Origin: an uncultured Novosphingobium sp.
Lineage (GTDB): Bacteria; Pseudomonadota; Alphaproteobacteria; Sphingomonadales; Sphingomonadaceae
Reading direction: 5' to 3'
Assembly (NCBI GenBank): GCA_937996535.1
Contig: CALKVF010000003.1
Span: forward strand, 1 to 16,161
DNA: 16,161 nucleotides
Each line of letters opens with the position of its first letter. Position 1 is the stretch's first letter. Under the pieces are notes generated by a model. That model did not search any database. It was not told the DNA's origin and saw only the letters and a program-made list of their open reading frames with translations. This document shows positions 6,848-14,866 of this stretch, in pieces. Made by a program: the position numbers and the translations under genes.

Positions 6848-8557
6848 TCAGGGCTGGCGGCGCCAGATGGTGCGGCCTTCCTTGACCGTTTCGAGCACGC
6901 GGATGGCGCGGATCTGGTCGGTCGGCGTATCGAGCGGATTGCGATCGAGCACCACGAAATCGGCCAGCAGCCCGGCGTGGATCCGGCCCTTGCGGTTTTC
7001 CTCGAACACCTGCCAGGCCGGGCCGGTCGTCAGCGCCTGAAGCGCGGCATAGGCCGACAGCCGCTGGTCCGCGCCGCTGACCACGCCGCTTAGCGAAGTG
7101 CGTGCCATCGACGACCAGAGCATGGTCATCGTGCTGAGCGGGGTGACCGGGAAGTCCGAATGGTTTGACACCGTCAGTCCGGCTGCCCGCGCGGCGTTGA
7201 ACGGGCTGATGAAATCGACCACCTCGGCCGGGAAATTGCGGCGGTGAATGTCGGCAAAGTAATAGGCGTGGTTGCTGAAATAGGCCGGGCCAACCCCGAT
7301 CCGGGCATAGGCGGGCAGCTGGTCGGCCCGCTGGAACTGCGAATGGATCACCACCGGGCGGCGGTCGTCGGCGGCCTTGATCCCCAGTGCATCGAATTCG
7401 CGGATCGCCATGTCGATCGCGGCATCGCCATTGGCGTGGACGAACAGTTGCCAGCCCTTGGCATGGGCCTTGGCGGCCAGTGCGGCGAAATCGGCTTCGC
7501 TCTGCACGGGCTGGCCGTGCCAGGGATGGCTGCCATCGGGCGCGCCCAGCGCATAGTCGCGGGTAAAGAAGGCGGTGCGGGCCTGCGGTGAGCCATCGAG
7601 CACGAATTTCACGCCCTGCAGCTTCACGTGGCGATCATAGGTGCCGAATTGAATGTCGCTGCGCGCGGCCAGCGCGTCGATCTGCGACCAGAACGGTAGC
7701 AGCGCGAGGTCGAGCATCATGTGATCCTTGGCCGCCGCGCTGGTGAAGAAGTCCAGATCGGCAGGCTGGTTGGCGCCGTCCTGCGCATGGGTGAAGCCTT
7801 CGCGGGCATAGCGCGCCTGCGCCGCATCGAGCGCGGCGAGCTTTTGCGCGGCGCTCGGCTGGGGCAGCTTCATCGCGGCGAGATACATCGCCTTTTCGAA
7901 CAACAGCCCGGTCAGACGGCCATCGGCACCGCGGGTCATGATCCCGCCGGCGGGCACCGGGGTCTGTTCGGTAATCCCGACCGCATCCAGCGCCGCGCTG
8001 TTAAGCACCATGCCGTGCATCGTGAAGTGCAGCAGCACGACCTTGTGCCCGGGCAGCGCGGCATCAATTTCGGCGCGGGTGACGTGGCGGTGTTCGGCGA
8101 GGCGCTCGTCATCATATTGCCAGACGATCACCCATTCGCCCTGGGGCACGTGCCGGGCGGCGACCTGCGCCTTGAGCGCGGCGAGCATCGAGGGGATGTC
8201 GGTGATCGGCCCCAGCGCCGGATCGGAAAGGTCGATCCCGCCGGCCATTTGCACCGCCATGGCAAAGTGCGAATGCGCATCGATGAAGCCGGGCAGCATG
8301 GTGGCGCCGTGCAGATCATGGTCGATCGCGCCCGCACCGGCGGCGCGGCGGGCCTCGGCGGCTGGCCCTGCGAACAGGATCTTGCCGCCGCTTTCGACCA
8401 CGGCTTCGACCGTTTGCGGGGTGTTGCCATCCATCGTCACGATCGTGCCGCCGTGCCACAGCTGGGTGGGCGCGCGGTCTTGCGCCGAAGCGGCGCCGCT
8501 TGCCGCCAGCAGTGCGATGCCCGCCGCAGCGCGGAGGGGTTTCCAGGAATGGCGCAT
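6848..8557 (-). CDS. Exported amidohydrolase family protein (YtcJ-like)
   Basis: This is a 569-residue metal-dependent hydrolase of the amidohydrolase-3 type. A Sec signal peptide is plain (MRHSWKPLRAAAGIALLAA, ending GAASAQ near residue 26), so the enzyme is probably periplasmic. Metal-site motifs are present: GFIDAHSHF (His95, His97), VKFVLDGS (Lys317, the likely bridging lysine), LFVHANGD (His374), VVIHSQ (His405) and SNHSDFPV (Asp468). The C-terminal block GRIHAGLLADFVVLD is typical of the fold's closing beta-sandwich. The substrate cannot be inferred; relatives act on varied amides and ring compounds. The open frame starts 20 codons upstream, but ATG 8557 has a good ribosome site and starts the signal peptide. 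It is a single gene, divergent from lysS. Confidence 0.92.
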   Translation of the reverse strand: MRHSWKPLRAAAGIALLAASGAASAQDRAPTQLWHGGTIVTMDGNTPQTVEAVVESGGKILFAGPAAEARRAAGAGAIDHDLHGATMLPGFIDAHSHFAMAVQMAGGIDLSDPALGPITDIPSMLAALKAQVAARHVPQGEWVIVWQYDDERLAEHRHVTRAEIDAALPGHKVVLLHFTMHGMVLNSAALDAVGITEQTPVPAGGIMTRGADGRLTGLLFEKAMYLAAMKLPQPSAAQKLAALDAAQARYAREGFTHAQDGANQPADLDFFTSAAAKDHMMLDLALLPFWSQIDALAARSDIQFGTYDRHVKLQGVKFVLDGSPQARTAFFTRDYALGAPDGSHPWHGQPVQSEADFAALAAKAHAKGWQLFVHANGDAAIDMAIREFDALGIKAADDRRPVVIHSQFQRADQLPAYARIGVGPAYFSNHAYYFADIHRRNFPAEVVDFISPFNAARAAGLTVSNHSDFPVTPLSTMTMLWSSMARTSLSGVVSGADQRLSAYAALQALTTGPAWQVFEENRKGRIHAGLLADFVVLDRNPLDTPTDQIRAIRVLETVKEGRTIWRRQP

Positions 8558-8560
8558 GAT

Positions 8561-8567
8561 CTCTCCG
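8561..8567 (-). promoter_or_regulatory. Ribosome binding site of the amidohydrolase
   Basis: On the - strand CGGAGAG is followed by 3 nt and ATG 8557. It sets the start directly before the signal peptide. Confidence 0.7.
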
Positions 8568-8624
8568 TAGAATTTCGGTCTAGAATGCGCCATCGTGCTG
8601 CACTTTGCCAGCACCAATTGATGA

Positions 8625-8660
8625 CTTCGCCCTTGCGAAAATGTCGCAAAAGCGCGAAGG
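8625..8660 (+). promoter_or_regulatory. Nested hairpin in the lysS leader covering the likely ribosome site
   Basis: Two nested inverted repeats are seen. The inner one is TTGCGA (8633-8638) with TCGCAA (8644-8649) around a 5-nt loop. The outer one is CTTCGC (8625-8630) with GCGAAG (8654-8659). The right outer arm contains GAAGG (8656-8660), the best Shine-Dalgarno match for ATG 8671. An in-frame ATG at 8641 lies in the loop. Folding could hide the ribosome site; whether this regulates lysS is inference. Confidence 0.45.
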
Positions 8661-8670
8661 CCCGCGCATC

Positions 8671-10260
8671 ATGACCGATACCGACCTGCACGCCGCCGCT
8701 AACGTTTCCAAGGCCTGGCCCTTCGAGGAAGCCCGCAAGATCGTGAAGCGGTATCCCGACGGCAAACCGGGCGGCGCCCCCGTGGTGTTTGAAACCGGCT
8801 ATGGCCCATCGGGGCTGCCGCATATCGGCACCTTTCAGGAAGTGCTGCGCACCACGCTGGTGCGCCGCGCCTATGAGGCGCTGACCGGGGCGGCAACGCG
8901 GCTGGTGGCCTTTTCGGATGACATGGACGGGCTGCGCAAGGTGCCCGACAACATTCCCAACCAGGGGCTGCTCGCTGCGCATATCGGCCATCCGCTAAGC
9001 CGGATCCCCGATCCGTTCGGCAAGTACGAAAGCTTTGCCCATCACAACAACGCGATGCTGCGCGAATTCCTCGACCAGTTCGGGTTCGACTATGAATTCG
9101 TCTCGGCCTCGGATCGTTACAATTCGGGCGGGTTTGATGAGGCGTTGAAGAACGTCCTGCGCAATTTCCAGGCGATCATGGACATCATGCTGCCGACCCT
9201 CAGGGCCGAGCGCGCGGCGACCTATTCGCCGGTTCTCCCGGTCAGCCCCAAGACCGGTCAGGTGCTGCAGGTGCCGATTGAAGTGGTCGATGCCGAAGCT
9301 GGGATCGTGCGCTTCGAGGATCACGGCGATGTGATCGAGCATTGCATCCTCGGCGGACAGTCCAAGCTGCAGTGGAAGGTCGACTGGGCGATGCGCTGGG
9401 TGGCGCTTGGCGTCGACTACGAAATGTGCGGCAAGGATCTGACCGACAGCGTGCGCGAAAGCGGCAAGATCGCCCGCGCGCTCGGCGGCCGTCCGCCCGA
9501 AGGCCTGATCTACGAGCTGTTCCTCGACGAGAATGGCGAGAAGATTTCCAAGTCCAAGGGCAACGGCCTGACCATCGAGCAGTGGCTGACCTATGGCAGC
9601 GAGGAAAGCCTCGGCTTCTACCTGTTCCGCGAACCCAAGAGCGCCAAGAGCCTGCATGTCGGGATCATCCCGCGCGCGGTCGATGAATACTGGCAGTTCC
9701 GCGAAAAGCTGGCCGACCAGCCGATCGAACAGCAGCTAGGCAACCCGGTGTGGCACCTGCTGCGCGCCAATGGCGAACAGGGCGGGGCGGGCGAAAGCTT
9801 GCCGGTGACCTATGGCCTGCTGCTCAATCTGGTCGGCGTGCTCGGCCCCCACGCAACGCGCGAGCAGGTGTGGTCCTACCTTGCCAACTATGTCGAGGAT
9901 GCCGATCCCGCCAAGCACCCCGCGCTTGATACGCTGGTGAGCAAGGCGCTGGCCTATAACCGCGATTTCATCGCCCCTACGCTGCAGCGCCGCAAACCCG
10001 AAGCGGGCGAAGCGGCGGCGCTGGCTGCGCTGGACGAGGAACTGGCCGCCACGTCCGATGATGCCACGGCAGAAGAACTGCAGAACATCGTTTATGAGAT
10101 CGGCAAGGATCCGCACTACGGCTTTGAAGGCCTGCGCGATTGGTTCAAGGCGCTCTACGAAACGCTGCTCGGCTCCAGCCAGGGGCCGCGCATGGGCAGC
10201 TTCATTGCGCTTTATGGCATCGCCAACACCCGCAAGCTGATCGCCGAAGCGCTAAGCTGA
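8671..10260 (+). CDS. lysS: Lysyl-tRNA synthetase, class I
   Basis: This enzyme charges tRNA-Lys with lysine in the cytosol. It is the class I form (also called LysK), found in archaea and a minority of bacteria including alphaproteobacteria. It is unrelated to the class II enzyme of E. coli. The product has 529 residues, normal for the family. The class I signatures are present: GYGPSGLPHIGTF at about 44-55 (HIGH-type motif, His51) and KISKSKGNG at 291-299 (KMSKS-type motif). Also typical are AFSDDMDGLRKVPDN and the metal/tRNA region around CILGGQSKLQWKVDWAMRW. I prefer ATG 8671, with GAAGG 10 nt upstream. An in-frame ATG at 8641 would add 10 residues but lacks a ribosome site. The gene stands alone, divergent from the amidohydrolase. 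Confidence 0.95.
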   Translation: MTDTDLHAAANVSKAWPFEEARKIVKRYPDGKPGGAPVVFETGYGPSGLPHIGTFQEVLRTTLVRRAYEALTGAATRLVAFSDDMDGLRKVPDNIPNQGLLAAHIGHPLSRIPDPFGKYESFAHHNNAMLREFLDQFGFDYEFVSASDRYNSGGFDEALKNVLRNFQAIMDIMLPTLRAERAATYSPVLPVSPKTGQVLQVPIEVVDAEAGIVRFEDHGDVIEHCILGGQSKLQWKVDWAMRWVALGVDYEMCGKDLTDSVRESGKIARALGGRPPEGLIYELFLDENGEKISKSKGNGLTIEQWLTYGSEESLGFYLFREPKSAKSLHVGIIPRAVDEYWQFREKLADQPIEQQLGNPVWHLLRANGEQGGAGESLPVTYGLLLNLVGVLGPHATREQVWSYLANYVEDADPAKHPALDTLVSKALAYNRDFIAPTLQRRKPEAGEAAALAALDEELAATSDDATAEELQNIVYEIGKDPHYGFEGLRDWFKALYETLLGSSQGPRMGSFIALYGIANTRKLIAEALS

Positions 10261-10267
10261 GGCCCGG

Positions 10268-10290
10268 CGCCGGCGCTCAGCGCGCCGGCG
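10268..10290. terminator. Hairpin between lysS and the amylase gene
   Basis: CGCCGGCGC and GCGCCGGCG form a perfect 9-bp stem with a TCAGC loop, 7 nt after the lysS stop. The stop codon of the opposing amylase gene (10277-10279) lies in the loop. No T-run follows on either strand. It may act as a bidirectional terminator or RNA 3'-end stabiliser. Confidence 0.5.
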
Positions 10291-11617
10291 TGATCCGCCA
10301 GCCCCAGCCGGCAAGCGTGAACGGGCGCTGGCCGGGCAGGTGCGCCTGAACCGGCGCGGCGCCAAGGTTTACCGTCACCGTTACCCGGTCCGCGCCTTTG
10401 ATCCGGCGGAACGCGAAGATCTTGGGATTGGCGGTGTCGATCAGCTCAAGATTGCCGCTCTCCATGCCGCTCGCCAGCGCGGGATGCCGGTGCTTCAGCG
10501 CCAGCAGCCCGGCATAAAACTGGGCATTGGGCAGGTGGCTCCAATCGATCGAATCCTTGTCGAAGAACGGCAGCCGCTTGTCGAGCCCGGCTTCCTGCCC
10601 GCTATAGACCAGCGGCATCCCCGGAAGCGTCGCGGCGAGCACGGCCATCGCCCGTGCGCCGTCGCCATAGAGTTCGCGGTCGGTCCCGTTCCATGAATTC
10701 TCGTCATGGTCGCTGGTGAAGGTCATGCGATAGGCGCCGGCCGGATAGCGGCGCGCGGGCGCGGTGTAATAGGCGCCGAGATCGCGGGCATTGGCCTCGC
10801 CGCGGGCGACCTTGATCAGCAGGTGGTAGAGTCCCCAGTCATAGGTCATGTCAAAGGCCCGGTGCTGCATTTCCGGGGTGTCGGCCTCGGCCAGCATGAA
10901 CATCGGCTTGATCCGGTCGAGCCGGGTGCGGGCCTCGTCCCAGAATTCGACCGGAAGGGTCCAGGCCACGTCGCAGCGGAAGCCGTCGATGTCGGCACTC
11001 TTCACCCAATAGCCCATCGCCTCGATCATCGCATCGCGCACCGCCGGTTTGCTGTAATCGAGCCCGATCACATCGGCCCAGACCTCTTCGTGGTGATCGC
11101 TGAGGTCGGTGTAGTGATAGCCTTCGAGTTCGCCCTTGGCGTTGCGCTTGTACCAATCGGGATGCTGCTGGGTCCACACGTGGTCCCAGCCAGTGTGATT
11201 GGCGACCCAATCGAGGATGACCTTGAAACCCAGCTTGTGCGCGGTTTTTACCAGATGCTGGAAATCCGCCTCATCGCCATATTCCGGGTTTACCGCCAGA
11301 TAATCACTCACCGCATAATAGCTGCCGAGCGAGCCCTTGCGCATCACCTTGCTGATCGGGTTGATCGGCATGATCCAGAGGACATCGACCCCCATCTTGC
11401 GCAGGCGCGGCAGATGCGGCTCGAACGCGCGGAAGGTGCCTTCCGGCGTGTATTGCCGGATGTTCACTTCATAGATCGTCGCCGATTTCGCCCAGGTCGG
11501 GTGTTGAACCTGACTGGTGCCCTCGGTGATCGGCAGCGCCGGGGCGGGGGCTGCCTGGGCCTGCGGCGCGGCGACAAGGGCCAGCGCAGCGGCGATGATG
11601 GCATGGCGCAGGGGCAT
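10277..11617 (-). CDS. Exported GH13 alpha-amylase family glycosidase
   Basis: This is a 446-residue glycoside hydrolase family 13 enzyme expected to cleave alpha-1,4-glucans or maltooligosaccharides. A signal peptide is clear (MPLRHAIIAAALALVAA, ending PQAQA), so it is periplasmic or secreted. The four family regions are seen: DWVANHTG (near 136-143), GFRCDVAW with nucleophile Asp216, FMLAEAD with acid/base Glu244, and FTSDHDEN with the transition-state Asp305. The barrel starts near IYEVNIRQYTPEGTF and a short beta-domain ends the protein. A GTG at 11620 could add one residue. ATG 11617 shares its A with the stop TGA of the preceding gene, and AGGGG lies 7 nt before it. The enzyme is the last of three coupled genes. 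Exact substrate unknown. Confidence 0.92.
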   Translation of the reverse strand: MPLRHAIIAAALALVAAPQAQAAPAPALPITEGTSQVQHPTWAKSATIYEVNIRQYTPEGTFRAFEPHLPRLRKMGVDVLWIMPINPISKVMRKGSLGSYYAVSDYLAVNPEYGDEADFQHLVKTAHKLGFKVILDWVANHTGWDHVWTQQHPDWYKRNAKGELEGYHYTDLSDHHEEVWADVIGLDYSKPAVRDAMIEAMGYWVKSADIDGFRCDVAWTLPVEFWDEARTRLDRIKPMFMLAEADTPEMQHRAFDMTYDWGLYHLLIKVARGEANARDLGAYYTAPARRYPAGAYRMTFTSDHDENSWNGTDRELYGDGARAMAVLAATLPGMPLVYSGQEAGLDKRLPFFDKDSIDWSHLPNAQFYAGLLALKHRHPALASGMESGNLELIDTANPKIFAFRRIKGADRVTVTVNLGAAPVQAHLPGQRPFTLAGWGWRITPAR

Positions 11618-13464
11618 CACTTGGCCCCTGCGTTCTGCGCGGCGATCCAGCGGTCGATCTTGGCTTCAAGGATCGGCAGCGGCAGGGCGCCGCTCATCAA
11701 CACCTGATCGTGGAAGGCGCGAATGTCGAACTTTGCGCCCAGCGCCGTCTCGGCCTGCTTGCGCAGCCGCTGGATGGTCAGCGCGCCGATCTTGTAGCCC
11801 AGCGCCTGCGCCGGCCAGGCAATGTAGCGTTCGACCTCGGCAGTGGCGTCCGAGCGGCCCATGCCCGAATTGGCGAGCATGTAGTCGATCGCCTGATCGC
11901 GGCTCCAGCCCTTGAAGTGGATGCCGGTATCGACCACCAGCCGCATCGCGCGCAGCATTTCGTCATCCAGCGTGCCCCAGTGCTGCATCGGATCTTTGTA
12001 AAAACCCATCTCGTAGCCGAGCGTTTCGGCATAGAGCGCCCAGCCTTCGACATAGGCGTTGTTGCCGCCAAACCGCTGAAAATCGGGCAGCGCGGTGTTT
12101 TCCTGGGCAAGGCTGATCTGGAAGTGATGCCCCGGCGCTCCTTCGTGCAGGTACAGCGTGGTGATCCCGGTCAGGTAGCGGCTGGGCAGGTCATAGCTGT
12201 TGTAGAAGAAGGTGCCCGGGCGCGAACCATCGGGGCTGCCCTGATTGTAGCTGCCGCCCGCTTCATACTTCTCGCGGTAGGCGGGATAGGTCTGGATCAG
12301 CAGCGGGGTCTTGGGAACGTGGTTGAAGAAGCGCGGCACCTGCGCGTCGACCGCCTTGCCCACCGCTGAAAAGCCATTGGCGAGGTCTTCGCGGGTCTTG
12401 GGGTGGAAGCGCGGATCGGAGCGCATCACATCGAAGAAGCCGCGCAGGTCGCCCGTGCCAAAGCCGAGTTCCTTGCGCACGCCGTCCATATCGCGCTGGA
12501 TCCGCGCCACTTCCGACAGGCCGAGCTGGTGGACGGCCTCGGGATCGAGCGGCTCGGTGGTCTGCTGCTCGATCATGTGGCGATAGAGCCCGGCGCCGCC
12601 CTTGACCGCGAGAATCCCGTCCTGCGCGTGGGCTGCGGGCAGGTATTCGTCATTGAGGAAGGCCCGCAGGCGGCGATAGGCGGGATAGATCTCGTCGTTG
12701 ATCGCGGTGAGCCAGGCCTTTTGCAGGCGGGGGCGCTCGGACAGCGGGACGGCATCGGGAAATTCGCGCGCGGGGGAATAGAACGGCGAATCCTCCGGCG
12801 CTTGGGCCAGCAGGCTGTCGATCTGCGCGATCATGTTGCGGGTGGTTAGCTGGCTGACGACCACGCCGCTGTCGAGGCCCTGACGAAAGCGGACCACCGC
12901 ATTGTCGAGCACGCTCGCAAAGGCCCGGTCGACCGCCAGCGCATTGGCATAGTCCGCGCTCGAGGCGTACCGCGCCGCGCCGTCCTTGGCCATCAGCGCG
13001 GGGAATTGCACGTGCAGCCCGCTGAAGTGATCGAGCGGCATCACATCGGTCAGCGCCAGCATCTCTGGCTGAAGCCAGAACAGCTCCTCGCGCTTGTCAT
13101 AGGCGAAGACGTCATAGGAAATCTGGCGCTCGGCACTCAGCCGGGCGCGGTCGATCCGGCTCAGCGCGGCCTGGCTCTTTTCGGCCGAGCGGCGCATCGC
13201 GCGTGAAGGATTGTCGGTGAACACCTGGCGCAGCAGCGCGGGATCGGACTGGCCGGTGCGGAACAGCATCCCGAAGGGATCGAGCGCCTGCTCACGCGCT
13301 TCATCGTCGCGCAGCAGGGCCATCAGCCGGTCATCCTCGCTCGTGGCAGCGGCGTTGGCACTGTGCGCGGCGGCGGCGTGCGGGGCAGCCGCCATGGCCG
13401 GAGCGCAGGTGCCTGCCAGCAATGCGCCGAGCAGGGCGGTCTTGGTGATCGAATTCAAAATCAA
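11617..13464 (-). CDS. DUF885 family exported metallopeptidase-like protein
   Basis: This is a 615-residue protein of the DUF885 family, treated as putative zinc peptidases of the M32/thermolysin-like type. An N-terminal signal peptide (ITKTALLGALLAGTCAPAMAA) predicts export; a cysteine at 20 might also suggest a lipoprotein, though the lipobox is poor. The likely zinc site is YLHEGAPGHHFQI (His440, Glu441, His446), with a further acidic ligand in YVEGWALYAE (Glu473), as in family members. The start is a TTG at 13464, 4 nt after the TAA of the upstream oxygenase gene, with GGGG 8 nt before it. A second TTG is two codons on. There is no usable ATG before the end of the signal peptide. The stop overlaps the amylase start by one base. 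Substrate unknown. Confidence 0.9.
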   Translation of the reverse strand: MILNSITKTALLGALLAGTCAPAMAAAPHAAAAHSANAAATSEDDRLMALLRDDEAREQALDPFGMLFRTGQSDPALLRQVFTDNPSRAMRRSAEKSQAALSRIDRARLSAERQISYDVFAYDKREELFWLQPEMLALTDVMPLDHFSGLHVQFPALMAKDGAARYASSADYANALAVDRAFASVLDNAVVRFRQGLDSGVVVSQLTTRNMIAQIDSLLAQAPEDSPFYSPAREFPDAVPLSERPRLQKAWLTAINDEIYPAYRRLRAFLNDEYLPAAHAQDGILAVKGGAGLYRHMIEQQTTEPLDPEAVHQLGLSEVARIQRDMDGVRKELGFGTGDLRGFFDVMRSDPRFHPKTREDLANGFSAVGKAVDAQVPRFFNHVPKTPLLIQTYPAYREKYEAGGSYNQGSPDGSRPGTFFYNSYDLPSRYLTGITTLYLHEGAPGHHFQISLAQENTALPDFQRFGGNNAYVEGWALYAETLGYEMGFYKDPMQHWGTLDDEMLRAMRLVVDTGIHFKGWSRDQAIDYMLANSGMGRSDATAEVERYIAWPAQALGYKIGALTIQRLRKQAETALGAKFDIRAFHDQVLMSGALPLPILEAKIDRWIAAQNAGAK

Positions 13465-13468
13465 GGTC

Positions 13469-14146
13469 TTATCCCCACTGCCGGGTGCGATACCATTTGG
13501 TGATGACGTATTTGGCCCCGCGCACGACCGGGTTGCCGGCGTGGAGCGTATAGGGGTTGAGATCGCCTTCGGGCGTGGCGTTGTTCCAGATGATCAGCGC
13601 GCCGCTTTGCGGGGGGATCGATAGGCCCAGGTTCTTGAAATCGGTCGCCCCGCCTTCGTCTACCGCGTTGAGGTAGATCATCGCCGTGATCGAACGCTGG
13701 CCGCCGCGCCGAGACTCGGTCTTCCAATAGGGGGCCTTGGTCCAGAACCAGTCCATGTGCTCGCGAAATTCCTGGCCCGGCAGATAGCGCTGGCCCTGCA
13801 TCGTTTCGCCCCATGCGTGCGGAATGCCGAGCAGATCGTCGATCCGCCGTTCGATCATCATCACGAAGGGATCGGTGCGATCCACATCGCCCGAATAGCT
13901 GGTGCGCCAGGCCTGGGTGTAGCCATGATCGAGCACTTGCGAGGGCTGGGCCGTGGCATCGATCAGCGCGATCAGCTGGGTCTGTTCATCGGCGCTGACG
14001 AATTCGGCCACCGCCCAGATTTCGGCCTGATCGGCCGGGAGGCGCTGGACCAGCGGATCGCGCCCCAGCCGCTCGCGGACCTGTTCACCCACCCGCATAA
14101 GCGCGCCCTTGTCGGGGTTGGGGCAGGGCGGATACTGGGCGATCAT
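13469..14146 (-). CDS. 2-oxoglutarate/Fe(II) oxygenase, prolyl 4-hydroxylase-like
   Basis: A 225-residue dioxygenase of the prolyl-4-hydroxylase alpha-subunit type, which uses Fe(II), O2 and 2-oxoglutarate to hydroxylate a substrate. The iron ligands are visible as His130 and Asp132 (FREHMDWF) and His202 (TLHAGNPV). Lys212 in GAKYVITKWYR is placed to bind 2-oxoglutarate. The core strand SITAMIYLNAVDEGGATDF is characteristic. There is no signal peptide, so it should act in the cytosol. ATG 14146 has CAGGG shortly upstream; an in-frame ATG at 14098 is an alternative that would cut 16 residues. It is the first gene of a three-gene unit with the DUF885 and amylase genes. Its substrate is not evident; proteins and small molecules are both possible. 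Confidence 0.9.
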   Translation of the reverse strand: MIAQYPPCPNPDKGALMRVGEQVRERLGRDPLVQRLPADQAEIWAVAEFVSADEQTQLIALIDATAQPSQVLDHGYTQAWRTSYSGDVDRTDPFVMMIERRIDDLLGIPHAWGETMQGQRYLPGQEFREHMDWFWTKAPYWKTESRRGGQRSITAMIYLNAVDEGGATDFKNLGLSIPPQSGALIIWNNATPEGDLNPYTLHAGNPVVRGAKYVITKWYRTRQWG

Positions 14147-14229
14147 CCGGCCCTGACTATCGTGCCTGCCGCCAAGGGCAAGCCGTTTCCTGCTTGCGGC
14201 GGCCTGCCTTGCTGTTAAGTTCGTCAGTC

Positions 14230-14787
14230 ATGAATACAAACAGCACCCAGTCCGACCGCTACGCGCGTGGTTCCATCATCCTGCACTGGCTTATCGCCTT
14301 GCTTCTGGCCGGCAATTTCATCGGGGCCTGGGTGTCGGAAGACCTGCCCAAGCCCGAAAAGATGGAGGTGATGGGCTATCACAAGGCCTTTGGCCTGATC
14401 ATCCTGGCGCTCACCGCGGTGCGGATCATCTGGCGCCTGACGCACAAGGCACCGCCGATGCTCGACACGCTCAAGGCGTGGGAAGTGGCCGTCGCCAAGC
14501 TGACCCATCTTGGCTTCTATTTCCTCATGCTCGCGATCCCGCTGGCTGGCTGGGCGATGGTTTCGGGCTTCAGCCACGGCGCGCCGACCAGCCTGTTCGG
14601 CCTGATCGACGTGCCGGCTCTGCCGGTGGGTTCCGACAAGCCCACGGTTAGCCTGTTCCATGAACTCCACGAAGTCTTCGCCAACGTGATGATCGCGCTG
14701 TTCGTGCTGCACGTGGCCGCCGCGCTCAAGCACGCGCATATCGACAAGGATGGCACGCTGCGCCGGATGGTGCCGTTCATCAAGTAA
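14230..14787 (+). CDS. Cytochrome b561 family protein
   Basis: A 185-residue inner-membrane b-type cytochrome that probably passes electrons from quinol to a periplasmic or membrane acceptor. About four hydrophobic segments are seen: IILHWLIALLLAGNFIGAW (16-34), AFGLIILALTAV (53-64), GFYFLMLAIPLAGWAMV (95-111) and VMIALFVLHVAAAL (153-166). Candidate heme histidines are His19, His51, His147 (FHELHEVF) and His161, matching the two-heme pattern of the CybB group. The family start, DRYARGSIILHWL, follows ATG 14230 directly. There is no strong ribosome site, and upstream TTG codons look less likely. It diverges from the oxygenase operon across 83 nt. Partner unknown. Confidence 0.92.
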   Translation: MNTNSTQSDRYARGSIILHWLIALLLAGNFIGAWVSEDLPKPEKMEVMGYHKAFGLIILALTAVRIIWRLTHKAPPMLDTLKAWEVAVAKLTHLGFYFLMLAIPLAGWAMVSGFSHGAPTSLFGLIDVPALPVGSDKPTVSLFHELHEVFANVMIALFVLHVAAALKHAHIDKDGTLRRMVPFIK

Positions 14788-14815
14788 TCGCAGCTCCGGC
14801 CGCGGCTGGAATCAG

Positions 14816-14845
14816 AACGGCCCCCGCAGCGATGCGGGGGCCGTT
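14816..14845. terminator. Strong terminator hairpin after cytochrome b561 gene
   Basis: AACGGCCCCCGCA and TGCGGGGGCCGTT form a perfect 13-bp stem closed by GCGA, a GNRA-type tetraloop. It begins 28 nt after the cytochrome stop and is followed by GCTGTTTGC, a modest T-run. It lies between converging genes and may also end the RcnB-type transcript from the other side. Confidence 0.75.
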
Positions 14846-14866
14846 GCTGTTTGCGGGCGGGCGGGC

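Noticed and set aside
8558..8670. T-box or other classical amino-acid riboswitch before lysS
   Set aside because: The leader is short and contains no T-box consensus or specifier-loop layout, and T-boxes are mostly a Gram-positive device. The hairpin there is reported separately.
10706..11707. 333-codon open frame on the + strand
   Set aside because: It is antisense to the GH13 gene and the end of the DUF885 gene. No domain and no ribosome site were seen.
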